From the NCBI RefSeq assembly GCF_023101145.1, contig NZ_CP073714.1, positions 5,456,001 through 5,520,000 on the forward strand: DNA of 64,000 nucleotides, given 5' to 3'. Both the position numbers and the translations under genes were made by a program. The notes below the pieces were generated by a model, which saw only the letters and a program-made list of their open reading frames with translations, did no database searches and was not told the origin of the DNA. Source of the stretch: Paenibacillus pabuli. GTDB lineage: Bacteria > Bacillota > Bacilli > Paenibacillales > Paenibacillaceae. Positions 35,116-43,749 of this stretch are shown here, one piece after another (position 1 is the first letter of the stretch; each line of letters opens with the position of its first letter).

Positions 35116-35559
35116 TCAGTTTCTTTCTGGCTGTACCGCCGCCAAAATTTCCTGAATGTTGCGGCCCAACCCTTCATCGTCCTCCTGGTTGAATTGACGG
35201 TGTCCATCAATTCCACGTTGAATAATCGTGTTCATCACAGGATGCACCTCACGGTCTGAAGCCACCCGGATCAGATCATCGGCAAAATCGACGGCCTGCT
35301 GCTCACTATAGTTAAAAGGCTTAATCAGCATACGGATGCTCAGTGCATGAGCCTGCGGCTCAGCGAGTTGGTCCCGATGGGTTATGCCATATACAGCGCC
35401 AAATCCAAAAGCAGCAATCACCTGACGCTCCAGTTCCGTTGTCTGTTCCAAAGGCGTGCCGATCAGTTCACAAATTTTGCCCACCATCTGCTCCAGCTCT
35501 GAAGCAGCCGCAGCCAAAATTACGTCGTTAATATCGTCAGCGTTGATAAAATCAGTCAT
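35116..35559 (-). CDS. Immunity-like protein, Imm48-like
   Basis: The protein has 147 residues. GGAG lies nine bases before ATG 35559; an ATG five codons earlier is less well placed. Seen: FGFGAVYGITHRDQLAEPQA, then HALSIRMLIKPFNYSEQQAV and VHPVMNTIIQRGIDGHRQF, a pattern I associate with the Imm48 immunity family, but this is from memory. No toxin lies next to it; the closest toxin modules start 2 kb away. Confidence 0.55.
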   Translation of the reverse strand: MTDFINADDINDVILAAAASELEQMVGKICELIGTPLEQTTELERQVIAAFGFGAVYGITHRDQLAEPQAHALSIRMLIKPFNYSEQQAVDFADDLIRVASDREVHPVMNTIIQRGIDGHRQFNQEDDEGLGRNIQEILAAVQPERN

Positions 35560-35699
35560 ATTGTATTTCTCCATTTCTGAGCCGTATTGGATCCATTCTC
35601 TCAGACTCTATGAGAACATTGTATCGGAGTTAGGGTGTTCCTTTCAAATTCATCTACGAATAGGCAATCGATGAATCAGGTGTTTGAAGGTGAAAATCT

Positions 35700-36617
35700 C
35701 TATTTATGTGTAATACAGCTGGGTAGATTTTCATATGCGTAACTATTAATCCCAGCGTGATTCATCGTTTGGCGCAGCTCCGAGACAAACTCCATAAAAT
35801 ACACTTCAGGACTACGACTTCCAGCATAATACTGTAGGTCATAGTCGTAGTTTAACCTCGAATACACATCATGCAGATCGTCAACCAGTACCTTTTTCAT
35901 ATCCTCTTTGGAAATGGCTGGGTCAATAGCGCACTCGTTGACTAACGTCTGTAGTGTTTCTTGGAGAGCTTGCTGATCGTATGACGAGTTAGACAACAGA
36001 TGCTGCAAATCATACAAGTCTTTGAACCGTGGCCTCACTATCGTTTGATGTAGCTTCCATGCAATCTGAATGGAGAGTGGTACGGTGTGAGGAACGAAAA
36101 AGGCTTCTCCAACGATGGGTTGGTACGATAGAGCAACAGACTTCTCGTCCAAGTCCAGGTTAAAGGATATATCAAGATGCAGCTCATCCTCATATGCATT
36201 TTCGTTCCTTGGTTCACTATCAATATAAAAGGCTAGCTCCGTGTTCACCGTTGGAAAATCATCCGCCATCGCGTAGTCTATTCTGCGCCAGAAGGCATTC
36301 TCACTAAAGCTTCGGAATACGATGCCATCATTCAGATCCATCTCCGTTACCCGAATCATCCAATCTGTAAATATTTCATTGGCCTGGTCCTCAGTCTTAA
36401 TTCGACCAGTATACAAAAAGTCGATATCGTCAACATAACGAACATTGGGATTCTCCAAATACTGTCTCGTCAGCAAGCTTCCTTTTAATACAAATGGGCT
36501 GTTCACGACTGAAGCGCGCTTCAATAGAGCCTCCAACACAACAATAAACCTCTCATCCTCATTCAAGCTATGTAATTGTACGTTTTTTCCAGACAACTGT
36601 TCTCCTCCTCGATTCAT
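35700..36617 (-). CDS. AbiEii-like nucleotidyltransferase
   Basis: The protein has 305 residues from ATG 36617. A TTG at 36596 with GAGGAGG seven bases upstream may be the true start. Seen: FVLKGSLLTRQYLENPNVRY followed by VDDIDFLYTG, which gives the K-G-S and D-x-D motifs of the AbiEii/MenT nucleotidyltransferase fold, and WKLHQTIVRPRFKDLYDLQH near residue 195 (conserved RxxKDLYDL). AbiEii-type toxins add nucleotides to tRNA or other targets. The neighbour 16 bases upstream is not a typical AbiEi winged-helix antitoxin. Confidence 0.78.
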   Translation of the reverse strand: MNRGGEQLSGKNVQLHSLNEDERFIVVLEALLKRASVVNSPFVLKGSLLTRQYLENPNVRYVDDIDFLYTGRIKTEDQANEIFTDWMIRVTEMDLNDGIVFRSFSENAFWRRIDYAMADDFPTVNTELAFYIDSEPRNENAYEDELHLDISFNLDLDEKSVALSYQPIVGEAFFVPHTVPLSIQIAWKLHQTIVRPRFKDLYDLQHLLSNSSYDQQALQETLQTLVNECAIDPAISKEDMKKVLVDDLHDVYSRLNYDYDLQYYAGSRSPEVYFMEFVSELRQTMNHAGINSYAYENLPSCITHK

Positions 36618-36633
36618 CGTACACTACTTAAGA

Positions 36634-37215
36634 TTAGATCCATCCACGATCCAGTTCTTCCCGACTGTCATAGATGCACAGTTCATATTGCTGTTTTAAT
36701 AGTTCCATCTTGTTCATATGCAGAATGGTATGAATCTCTTCAACTCTACGATAAAAGTGTTCTGCACTTTCATATTCTCGGACCGTTACGAATCTAATTT
36801 TTCCATTCGCATTCAACGAGTTCCGTGAGATATGTCCGCCTGATCCGGCGCACAATTGCTTCAACCTGCCCACATCATTAACGTACACTTTACCGTGCCA
36901 TTCAAAGTATGGCTTGGACTGCGCCAGCATCGGCTGATCAAAATATGTTTCTTCCTTTGCGGGAATCTCCACTTTGGTCCGAACCACCGTGAATCCATTA
37001 GCCCGGAATTTCGTGGTAACCTCTTCAATAACATCCTTTACTTCTTCATAATCCGTGCTATGTACAATACCTGTAATCATCGGTTGATTGATATATTCAC
37101 CTTGGTCCAAGACGATCAACACAGGCTTCACGTTTTCTTCATTGCAGATGTTGATAAAGGTTTCTTTCTCATTTTGCTTCAGATCACTCATGGTTACATG
37201 ATATTCAAATTCCAT
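36634..37215 (-). CDS. Conserved partner of the AbiEii-like gene, unknown
   Basis: The protein has 193 residues; AGGAAGTGA precedes ATG. No membrane segment is seen. Features are FEYHVTMSDL at the start, YFEWHGKVYVNDVGRLKQLC near residue 103, GGHISRNSLNANGKIRFVT and the end LCIYDSREELDRGWI. The repeated aromatic/charged pattern gives no known domain. Only 16 bases separate it from the nucleotidyltransferase, so the two form an operon and this one may neutralise or guide it (inference). Confidence 0.65.
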   Translation of the reverse strand: MEFEYHVTMSDLKQNEKETFINICNEENVKPVLIVLDQGEYINQPMITGIVHSTDYEEVKDVIEEVTTKFRANGFTVVRTKVEIPAKEETYFDQPMLAQSKPYFEWHGKVYVNDVGRLKQLCAGSGGHISRNSLNANGKIRFVTVREYESAEHFYRRVEEIHTILHMNKMELLKQQYELCIYDSREELDRGWI

Positions 37216-37417
37216 CGGGTCACTTCCTGACTAGTTTTGGGCATCTATCAAAAGATAGCTCTATCTTCTCATCTTCTGTTAATTATTCAGACACATCGTT
37301 TAAATTGAATTGTTATAGATCTTATTTTTTCTACAATTCACGTACAAACGCTCCACTATTTTCTCTAGAGGTTACTGATAACTGGGTCACTCACGTGCAA
37401 ACATGAACTAAACAACC

Positions 37418-37891
37418 TTATTCACTGAGCATTTCAAAAAATTCTAATATATTGGGCGCGACTTTTTGTGTCACAGGAGAAAACTCCTCCGAATCTTCGT
37501 TAAACCAAATAATTACAGCAGGCTCTTCTGTTTCTCTAAAATCCAAACAAATAAAATCTCCTGAAAAAAGCGCTGCAATAGGAACTACATTCATTCCCAC
37601 TAAATCTTCATTATCAGTTAATCTATCACCTATTTGTGTAATAGTAACTTCAATATCATACCATCCATTAATAGGATCAGACTCACTGTCATTCAATATA
37701 CAAAGAAATTTCTCAACTATATTTTCACGCTGATTATAGCTAAACTTATTCGTGTTTGGCACGGCTCCATTATTTTCCTTAATAAAACTCCTATACGTTT
37801 CAGGAAATGAAACTCTCAAGCTTCGCTCAACTACTTCTAGTAATTCATTGTTTGGCAATGGAAAGACAATTGTGTTAACATCCACTCTCAT
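37418..37891 (-). CDS. SUKH (SMI1/KNR4-type) immunity protein
   Basis: The protein has 157 residues from ATG 37891 (GGGAGTG upstream). Seen: the SUKH pattern LPNNELLEVVERSLRVSFPE, YRSFIKENNGAVP, VPIAALFSGDFICLDF and VIIWFNEDSEEFSPV. It is a paralogue of the gene at 47488-47961, sharing whole blocks of that type. SUKH proteins protect against nuclease toxins. No toxin remains directly upstream; a hairpin repeat and another immunity gene lie there, so it is an orphan immunity gene at the distal end of the array. Confidence 0.88.
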   Translation of the reverse strand: MRVDVNTIVFPLPNNELLEVVERSLRVSFPETYRSFIKENNGAVPNTNKFSYNQRENIVEKFLCILNDSESDPINGWYDIEVTITQIGDRLTDNEDLVGMNVVPIAALFSGDFICLDFRETEEPAVIIWFNEDSEEFSPVTQKVAPNILEFFEMLSE

Positions 37892-37942
37892 TTCTTTCAC
37901 TCCCTATATTATCTTTTTTTTCGTGTTCCTTTGATTTTGAGT

Positions 37943-38085
37943 AAAACCCATTCCTACTCATAATTCAAGTGAGAAAGAGCCTTTGAAAAGCTTATCCTGG
38001 TGTTTGAATAGCCTAGTCTTGGGTTTGTTGATGTATTTTACGATTTTGTATTAGTATTGTAAGTTGTTTAATAATCCGAACAAAT
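37943..38085 (-). repeat. Module-boundary hairpin repeat, copy 1 (degenerate)
   Basis: Core CTACTCATAATTCAAGTGAG followed by GAAAGAGCCTTTGAAAAG and a TGTTTG..GGGTTTGTTG..TTTTACGAT block. It lies just after the stop of the immunity gene at 38093. It matches the other copies in the array at the conserved apical CTCATAATTCAAGT. Confidence 0.7.
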
Positions 38086-38092
38086 CCATAAA

Positions 38093-38590
38093 TTAATCAA
38101 CATGTCCATTGTCAAGAGCATCCAAGGCTTCATCACTTATATCAAGTGGTTCCCTTTTAACTTGATTTGCAAGCGAAAGAAAATCAGTAGCACCAGCTAC
38201 ATTCAAATAACCTGCCCTTATAAAGAAATGGCCACCTCTTTCATATAGTTTTATTGCTGGCTCAAACAAATCTTTATTATCAATAGCAATTTGATTTCCT
38301 TCATCAATGAGTGCGTTTAACTCTAAATAACTGGTAACAATTTCTCTAACATAACTATTGTCAATCTCCTTTAGTATTTGCAATTCATCAACACTCACTT
38401 GTGACCTAGTTATCGAATTTGAAATGATAATAAAAGGATACTTACAAGGACCAGGATAATATTGAAAAAATATTGATGCTCTTCTTAAGTATTCTTTACT
38501 CAAATGAACATGTGATCTTGCTTGCTTGTTTCCAATACGACTCCAATCTATTGCAGAAATACGCTTAATTGCCTGATTAAAATTTTTCAT
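38093..38590 (-). CDS. Immunity-like protein, paralogue of 43230-43748
   Basis: The protein has 165 residues, with ATG 38590. It is mostly helical. Near its end it shares FEPAIKLYERGGHFF and LDISDEALDALDN with FDPIIKLFERGGRIS and RDIKDEVLDALDN in the gene at 43230-43748, so the two are paralogous immunity proteins against related toxins (inference). The short frame just upstream, broken by the IS element, may be the last part of its cognate toxin. Confidence 0.7.
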   Translation of the reverse strand: MKNFNQAIKRISAIDWSRIGNKQARSHVHLSKEYLRRASIFFQYYPGPCKYPFIIISNSITRSQVSVDELQILKEIDNSYVREIVTSYLELNALIDEGNQIAIDNKDLFEPAIKLYERGGHFFIRAGYLNVAGATDFLSLANQVKREPLDISDEALDALDNGHVD

Positions 38591-38663
38591 CAATTATTTT
38601 GCTCCATCTTCTGTATTTTTATTGCCCAAGATCTTTTTTCGAATATTATTCATAAGCTCCAGA

Positions 38664-39500
38664 CTAGGGCGTGTCTTCAAACTGATTAAATGGTAATAGA
38701 TGGGTTAATTATATTAAATGAATACACGATACGAAATTCACGAAAGACAATGGCGGCTAATTCAAGATTTGTTTCCACCTGAACGAAAACCACAAGGAGG
38801 ACGTCCCGCTGTGGACAATCGAATCATGTTAAACGCGATGCTATGGGTAGCTCGTTCAGGTGCCCCTTGGCGTGATCTACCAGATTACTTCCCCAATTGG
38901 AAATCCGTCTACACCCGCTTTCGACGCTGGCAGAAAGCGGGCATTTGGGATGAAGTATTAAAGCATGTTTCCTTAGATTCTGATGAGGAAAGTGTGATGA
39001 TTGACGCCACAATTGTGCGAGTTCACCAGCATGGATCAGGCGCAAAAGGGGGCAAAGCAAGCAAGCGATCGGACGTTCCCGAGGTGGATTAAGTACGAAA
39101 ATTCATGCGGTGGTTGACGCGTTAGGCAATCCACTTCGCTTCGAACTGACCGGAGGCGAAGCGCATGACTCCGTCCAAGGTTTTGACATCCATAAAAGCA
39201 TGAAACTGACCCGGAAGCAAGTCCTTGCCGACCGAGCCTATGATACGAATGCCATTCGGACCTTTTTAAAGGAACAACAGGCCATACCGGTGATTCCCGG
39301 AAAGAAAAATCGCCGAGTGACCTTGAAATATGATCGGGATGTTTACAAAGAGCGCCATTTGGTGGAATGCTTCTTTAATAAAGTAAAGAATTATCGTCGT
39401 TTAGCGACTCGTTATGATAAATTAGCGTGTACATTTAAGTCTTTTTTGGCCTTGGCATCCATTATGGTGTGGCTTGCTTGAGTTTGAAGACACGCCCTAG
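38664..39500. mobile_element. IS5-family insertion sequence, IS427-like, with CTAG target duplication
   Basis: Terminal inverted repeats GGCGTGTCTTCAAACT (38668-38683) and its exact complement (39481-39496) bound an 829-base element. CTAG flanks both ends (38664-38667, 39497-39500), as expected for the YTAR target duplication of the IS5 family. It carries a two-frame transposase. Perfect ends and target copies point to a recent insertion. Confidence 0.95.
38718..39481 (+). CDS. IS5-family transposase, made by -1 frameshift
   Basis: The first frame (38718-39092) has the start YEIHERQWRLIQDLFPPE and WRDLPDYFPNWKSVYTRFRR, then IDATIVRVHQHG with the first catalytic Asp. The second frame (to 39481) continues with QAIGRSRGGLSTKIHAVVDA, then ADRAYDTNAIR (second Asp) and YKERHLVECFFNKVKNYRRL (DDE Glu). 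The run A4G5 at 39044-39052 is the likely slip site into the -1 frame, the usual way to make the full DDE transposase of this group. Stop TGA overlaps the right inverted repeat. Confidence 0.92.
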
Positions 39501-39574
39501 TTTTTCTTTTAATAATTCCCCATGTCCCACCAATCCTAAGTTCGGAATTTTTCATATTTCTATTCTAGGAGGTA

Positions 39575-39690
39575 CACTCCACTCATGGTTCGGTTGCAAA
39601 GAACTTTTGAAAGTTTAATGTTTGTTTGGTTGATAGGTATTTTATTGCCCTATTGTTAAAGTTGTAATTTGTTCTATTATCTTGTATCTT
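39575..39690 (-). repeat. Module-boundary repeat, copy 2 (hairpin decayed)
   Basis: CACTCATGGTTCGGTTGC, ACTTTTGAAAGTTTAATG, TGTTTGGTTGATAGGTATTT and GTTGTAATTTGTT follow the order of the other copies. It lies directly after the stop of the immunity gene at 39693, as in the other modules. Confidence 0.55.
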
Positions 39691-39692
39691 GG

Positions 39693-40373
39693 CTAGAACT
39701 TACTCAACAATTCTTTAATTCGAATAGACAGATCTACCTTCTCGTCTTCTGCTAATTGTCCATCTACCTCATTTACATCGAAATGTTCCAAATTCTTTCT
39801 GATATCCAGAAATTGTTCAGTTCCCTTAATATCATATCTAATTAATAATTCTAATAGCGTAGTTTTAACAACAATATTTTCACTAAGCGTATTCGTACAC
39901 TCACGTTCAAAACGCTCCAATACTTTCTTTATAATTTCATTTTTATTCTCCACTTCATTAAGAATGACCCCAAAGTAATTCTTAACTTCTCTCTCCATAT
40001 CATGGTAGTACCATCTTGTATATGGGCTATAATCTACTGGAACATTATCAATTTCATCTAGTACCATGTCTCTACGTTCTAATATGTCTTTATACTCATC
40101 TGGAGCTGTTTCAATTTGAAGTTTATTTAAATCTAAAGAGTTTAATGTCCCAACTATTCTTTCTTTTGCTTTAATAAATATTTTTGAATGCGTGAGAAAA
40201 ATTCTCCCTTCTGCAATATATACCACAGCCTTCTCCATTTCCCCCCTACTTTGCACACCAAAGTATGCATCAGTAGTACATGCAATGGCTTCGGCATCGC
40301 TCATCTTCTCACTTTTAAAATCAAAATATCTTTCATAAAACGCACCAAATAATGCTTCATAATTTCGTCTCAT
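39693..40373 (-). CDS. Putative immunity protein of the deaminase toxin
   Basis: The protein has 226 residues; AAAGGAG lies nine bases before ATG. It is predicted to be mostly helical (YEALFGAFYERYFDFKSEKM, SDAEAIACTTDAYFG). It lies 23 bases after the toxin stop, the usual place for an immunity gene. An all-alpha immunity family (Imm3) is known near this deaminase type, and this protein could belong to it; that is not certain. Confidence 0.7.
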   Translation of the reverse strand: MRRNYEALFGAFYERYFDFKSEKMSDAEAIACTTDAYFGVQSRGEMEKAVVYIAEGRIFLTHSKIFIKAKERIVGTLNSLDLNKLQIETAPDEYKDILERRDMVLDEIDNVPVDYSPYTRWYYHDMEREVKNYFGVILNEVENKNEIIKKVLERFERECTNTLSENIVVKTTLLELLIRYDIKGTEQFLDIRKNLEHFDVNEVDGQLAEDEKVDLSIRIKELLSKF

Positions 40374-40396
40374 CTATCTGTCTCCTTTAACATGAT

Positions 40397-42859
40397 TTAA
40401 GGACCAACTAATTTATCACCGTTATGAATGACTTCAATATCAATGTTGGGATAATCCTTATGAAACTGCTTAATAATCCTGCTACAGCTTGCACAGGTAT
40501 CTATTTCAGTGAATAATTTAATTTTTCCACGGGCTTTTGAAGGATCCTTTAGTTTATCCAGTCTGGCAGCTAAATCATTTAGGATCTTATACTCCGTATC
40601 ATTATCTCTTTTTCTTATATTTCCACCCCTATCTGGTGCAAGAGTGGCCTCATACTTTGGTTTAGGTGGCTTTAACGAGAAATCAGCATAGTCTTTTGCC
40701 TTGTTATCTCCATTCAAACTACTATGTGCATAAAACTCCTTTTTGTCTATTCCTGTTATGTCTACCACGGAATATGCAAAATTAAGCTCATCTTTAAGCC
40801 TATTAGAAAGCTTGCTCCTTAATTCTCCTACTCTATCAAGAATATGCGCCTCATTTTTCGGATCAAGCAGTCTAGTAGGAAATACTTTACCATAGCTTAC
40901 ATTTGAACCACCATTTCCTGTCCCCTCAGTGCCTTCCAGTTTACCCTTCGGTTTGTTTGTATTCTCCTCTGGTTTCTCCGGTTCGGATGATTTAGGCGGT
41001 TTCGTATCGGCTTGCGGTTTACCTTCGTCCTTTTTCTTCGTTGGCGGCTTCCAGGTATTCACTTCATTCGGTGTTTCTTTTTTTTCTGGATTCGTCTTTG
41101 GTGTCGTGCTTGGTTTCGACGTTGTCGTTGAATTTCCTTCATTCTTTTTCGAAGAAGGTGAACTACCCGAACTTGTTTTCGACTTCGGCGGGTTCTCTAC
41201 AGGCTTAGAGGTCGATCCTCCCCCACTGTTGGCTGTCTTTCCATTCCCCGAAGCCGTCTCACCTGTTTTGTTCGTCTTATTATTGCTCCAATGACTTCCT
41301 CCACCAGATACGATTCGCATCTTCTGACTTTCTTCCCAATACTTTTTCACAAAGCTCTTCACTTTGGGCACTATGGGCGAAGACGGCCTCGTGCTCACTT
41401 TGGGCGGCGTTGTTCCACTTGCCTGCGGGATAGACCGGACCGGGCCTACAAGACCACCTGCCGAACCTCTCTTGTTCTTAAAATTAACTTGAGTATCCTG
41501 ACCTGTTAGCGTCGCATAATATTGATCGTATTCACCCCATAGTTCAGCAAAGGCTTGTTCGCTCATGGGAGCCTTGAGCCTCCAGGACAGATACTTCATT
41601 TCATCTAGGCTTAGCCCTTGAGCCTTCCAATAGTCATAACTGCCCAGTTCCTCTACCGTGATATGAGGTCTGCCAATATCGAAGGTGATATTCGCAAAAT
41701 GGGGACCTACAAAAAGAATATTGTATTCCTCCGGGTTTTTCATCACTTTGTTGAAATAATCTAGCGAACTTTTCAGGTCCTGATCCGCCTGTTGTTTCGC
41801 CCACTTCTCCCGAATATAACCTGGAATTTCATAATATGTGGCACTAATTTCCTGATGCTGCTGATGCAACTTCTTGATCAAATCAAGTGGCGAAGTCGCT
41901 GTAGTCAACTCTTTGGCCGCGGTCAGCATTTTACCAAGCATCGCCCATTTCGCTTCGTTCTCCTGCTGTTGCATTTCAGCAAAACCATTCAAGAGTCGTT
42001 CCAGCAAATTCAGCCCTGAAGGCTTGAAAGAGCCTATCTTCGGTACACTCGCGATGAGACCCGTGGCCACGGCGGCGATACCAGCACCGACGGCGGTTTG
42101 AGCAGCAATACCTCCTAGCGCCCCCATGATTGGAATCATAGCAGTGATGGCCAGTGCAGCTCCAACCAAGGATCCATCCTTCGGATTCGTCGTCGAGGCC
42201 TGGGTTAATGCGGCTGCCTCTGCAGCAGCAGCCTGAGCCGCTTCGTACTCCTCAATCGGCATCAGCGGTGGCTCTGGCTCTGGTGGCAGATCCGCCACAT
42301 GAACAGGCGCTTTGTTGCTGCCCTCCTGTTGCAGCAGGCCAGCTCGCACATTGGCCTCCCCGTCCAGAATGAAGCTGCCACCTCCACCAAGCAGCCATAT
42401 CGCTTCCGATGCAGTGGCCTCGATCTTTCCGGCTGCAAGCAGGATGTTGCTACCCTGAATCGACAGATGTCCCGGACTATCCAATAGTACACCCTGCCCA
42501 TTCAAGGTAATCGTTATCCCGGATCCGGCTTGCAGCGTAACCTCCTCAGGCGACATCCCGATAGAGCTTCCGGCAGGATGCCCCCAGACTTTATGCTCTG
42601 TCCCTCCGTTAGCTGAACGTTTATCCTCAGAGATAGAATGACGAATGTACGCTCCGGATTCCAGACTACTGGGAAAATATAATTCCACCTGATCCCCGAT
42701 CTCCGGCATCATGTATAATCCGCTATGTCCTTCCGCAGCATATGCTGGTGTGACCGGATAGGGAGATGCAGCCCCTTGCGCCATCGGGCCCTCGTCCATG
42801 GGTAGTTTGATCTGAACATGGTCATGAATCACGCGGACCACCTCACCATATAACGACAA
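40397..42859 (-). CDS. 5'-truncated VgrG-like protein with BURPS668_1122-type deaminase toxin
   Basis: The longest frame gives 820 residues from TTG 42859. Upstream, similarity to the intact gene at 51600 goes on for about 20 codons (RCDLSDLIG) and then is lost, with a stop and no ribosome binding site, so about 300 N-terminal residues (gpD-like part) are missing. Seen: OB/needle part (LYGEVVRVIHDHVQI, WLLGGGGSFILDGEAN), linker, hydrophobic Gly/Ala stretch, Pro/Lys/Ser-rich linker, EGTEGTG junction near residue 650 and a toxin domain with NDTEYKILNDLAARL and KLFTEIDTCASCSRIIKQF. These fit the Toxin-deaminase (BURPS668_1122) family with its zinc CxxC. Expression is uncertain. Confidence 0.82.
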   Translation of the reverse strand: MSLYGEVVRVIHDHVQIKLPMDEGPMAQGAASPYPVTPAYAAEGHSGLYMMPEIGDQVELYFPSSLESGAYIRHSISEDKRSANGGTEHKVWGHPAGSSIGMSPEEVTLQAGSGITITLNGQGVLLDSPGHLSIQGSNILLAAGKIEATASEAIWLLGGGGSFILDGEANVRAGLLQQEGSNKAPVHVADLPPEPEPPLMPIEEYEAAQAAAAEAAALTQASTTNPKDGSLVGAALAITAMIPIMGALGGIAAQTAVGAGIAAVATGLIASVPKIGSFKPSGLNLLERLLNGFAEMQQQENEAKWAMLGKMLTAAKELTTATSPLDLIKKLHQQHQEISATYYEIPGYIREKWAKQQADQDLKSSLDYFNKVMKNPEEYNILFVGPHFANITFDIGRPHITVEELGSYDYWKAQGLSLDEMKYLSWRLKAPMSEQAFAELWGEYDQYYATLTGQDTQVNFKNKRGSAGGLVGPVRSIPQASGTTPPKVSTRPSSPIVPKVKSFVKKYWEESQKMRIVSGGGSHWSNNKTNKTGETASGNGKTANSGGGSTSKPVENPPKSKTSSGSSPSSKKNEGNSTTTSKPSTTPKTNPEKKETPNEVNTWKPPTKKKDEGKPQADTKPPKSSEPEKPEENTNKPKGKLEGTEGTGNGGSNVSYGKVFPTRLLDPKNEAHILDRVGELRSKLSNRLKDELNFAYSVVDITGIDKKEFYAHSSLNGDNKAKDYADFSLKPPKPKYEATLAPDRGGNIRKRDNDTEYKILNDLAARLDKLKDPSKARGKIKLFTEIDTCASCSRIIKQFHKDYPNIDIEVIHNGDKLVGP

Positions 42860-43126
42860 GCCAATCAGGTCCGATAGGTCGCATCTAGGTTCGTCTTCGA
42901 GTACAAGCTGAAAAGTTTGACATTTTAAGCAAATAGCAAAGCCTCACAAAACATATCGATTATGTTGAACTTTTCCCATAGCAGATCGTTCATTATGATG
43001 CAATCGAGAGAATGAAGTATGGGTGTCTATACAAATAAACTCAAAAAAGTGAATGAGTAGAGTTCATAAACATCACATCACTAATTTTATAAGATCTTCT
43101 TATTATCCTTTTGAATTTAGGCATAC

Positions 43127-43200
43127 AAAAAAGGCTATTCCTACCCGTTGTTCAAGTTAGAATAGCCTCTGAAATTTATCGTACTTCGTATTACAATCCG
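43127..43200 (-). repeat. Module-boundary hairpin repeat, copy 3
   Basis: AGGCTATTC and GAATAGCCT pair around TACCCGTTGTTCAAGT, with A/T runs outside. It lies between the immunity gene at 43230 and the truncated VgrG-deaminase gene. The 200 bases from 42925 to 43126 show no gene. Confidence 0.75.
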
Positions 43201-43229
43201 TCTTGTGAAAAAATTTATTACTCTATGAT

Positions 43230-43748
43230 TCAATTTTTTTCATTATCGAGTGCATCCAGAACCTCATCTTTAATATCCCTTGGGGAAAGTTCCCTAGTTA
43301 TTGCCCCAGAATTACGCGGCCATGCATGTTTCCCACATACTAACTCATTATGATGATAACTGATTCTTCCACCTCTCTCAAACAACTTAATAATCGGGTC
43401 ATATAGATCGTGAAACTGTAGAGCAATAGGCAATTGTTGGTCTACTACGTATGACCATTCAAGATAAAAAGTACAAAGGTACTCCGTAACCCAATCAATG
43501 TCTTCATTTACCAATTTATTAAATTCTTCTTTTATATGAACAGGTACATCAAAATTAATTATTTCTGCTGCATTAAATACTGCACGTCTATTATCCTCCT
43601 TGGAGTTGAAATCCATAAAAATATTACCTCTTCTAATAAACTCTGTTACTAAAATTGCATATGAAGGTTTATCCATCGTATTACTTTCCCAGTTAATACT
43701 CTTTATTCTTTCTTTGGCTTGTTCCAAGTTAGAATTCAATTTTTCCAC
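43230..43748 (-). CDS. Immunity protein of the His-Glu toxin module
   Basis: The protein has 172 residues with a GTG start at 43748 that touches the toxin stop; a TTG three codons in with GAGGTGG is also possible. It is helical and ends ELSPRDIKDEVLDALDN. It is a paralogue of 38093-38590 (see there). Its own toxin is broken by frameshifts, yet the immunity frame is intact. Confidence 0.72.
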   Translation of the reverse strand: MEKLNSNLEQAKERIKSINWESNTMDKPSYAILVTEFIRRGNIFMDFNSKEDNRRAVFNAAEIINFDVPVHIKEEFNKLVNEDIDWVTEYLCTFYLEWSYVVDQQLPIALQFHDLYDPIIKLFERGGRISYHHNELVCGKHAWPRNSGAITRELSPRDIKDEVLDALDNEKN

Positions 43749-43749
43749 C

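Larger units (their letters stand above)
38594..39555 (-). pseudogene. Short frame interrupted by the IS element
   Basis: If the IS element and one CTAG copy are removed, a 42-codon frame is restored from ATG 39553-39555 (MKNSELRIGGTWGIIKRK) across the junction into SLELMNNIRKKILGNKN and a stop at 38594-38596, eight bases or fewer before the next start. The restored frame is the evidence for a clean insertion. It may be the tail of a toxin; no ribosome binding site is clear. Confidence 0.55.

Noticed and set aside
38718..39092. Transposase treated as a pseudogene
   Set aside because: The two frames overlap in the -1 direction at an A4G5 run, as expected for programmed frameshifting in this IS group, and the inverted repeats are perfect.
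40929..41294. Long plus-strand frames opposite the tip linkers (also 44281-44487, 44499-44720, 52090-52296, 52308-52529)
   Set aside because: They are mirror frames of the low-complexity Pro/Lys linker and tip DNA. They look conserved only because the DNA itself is duplicated between modules. None has a ribosome binding site of its own.
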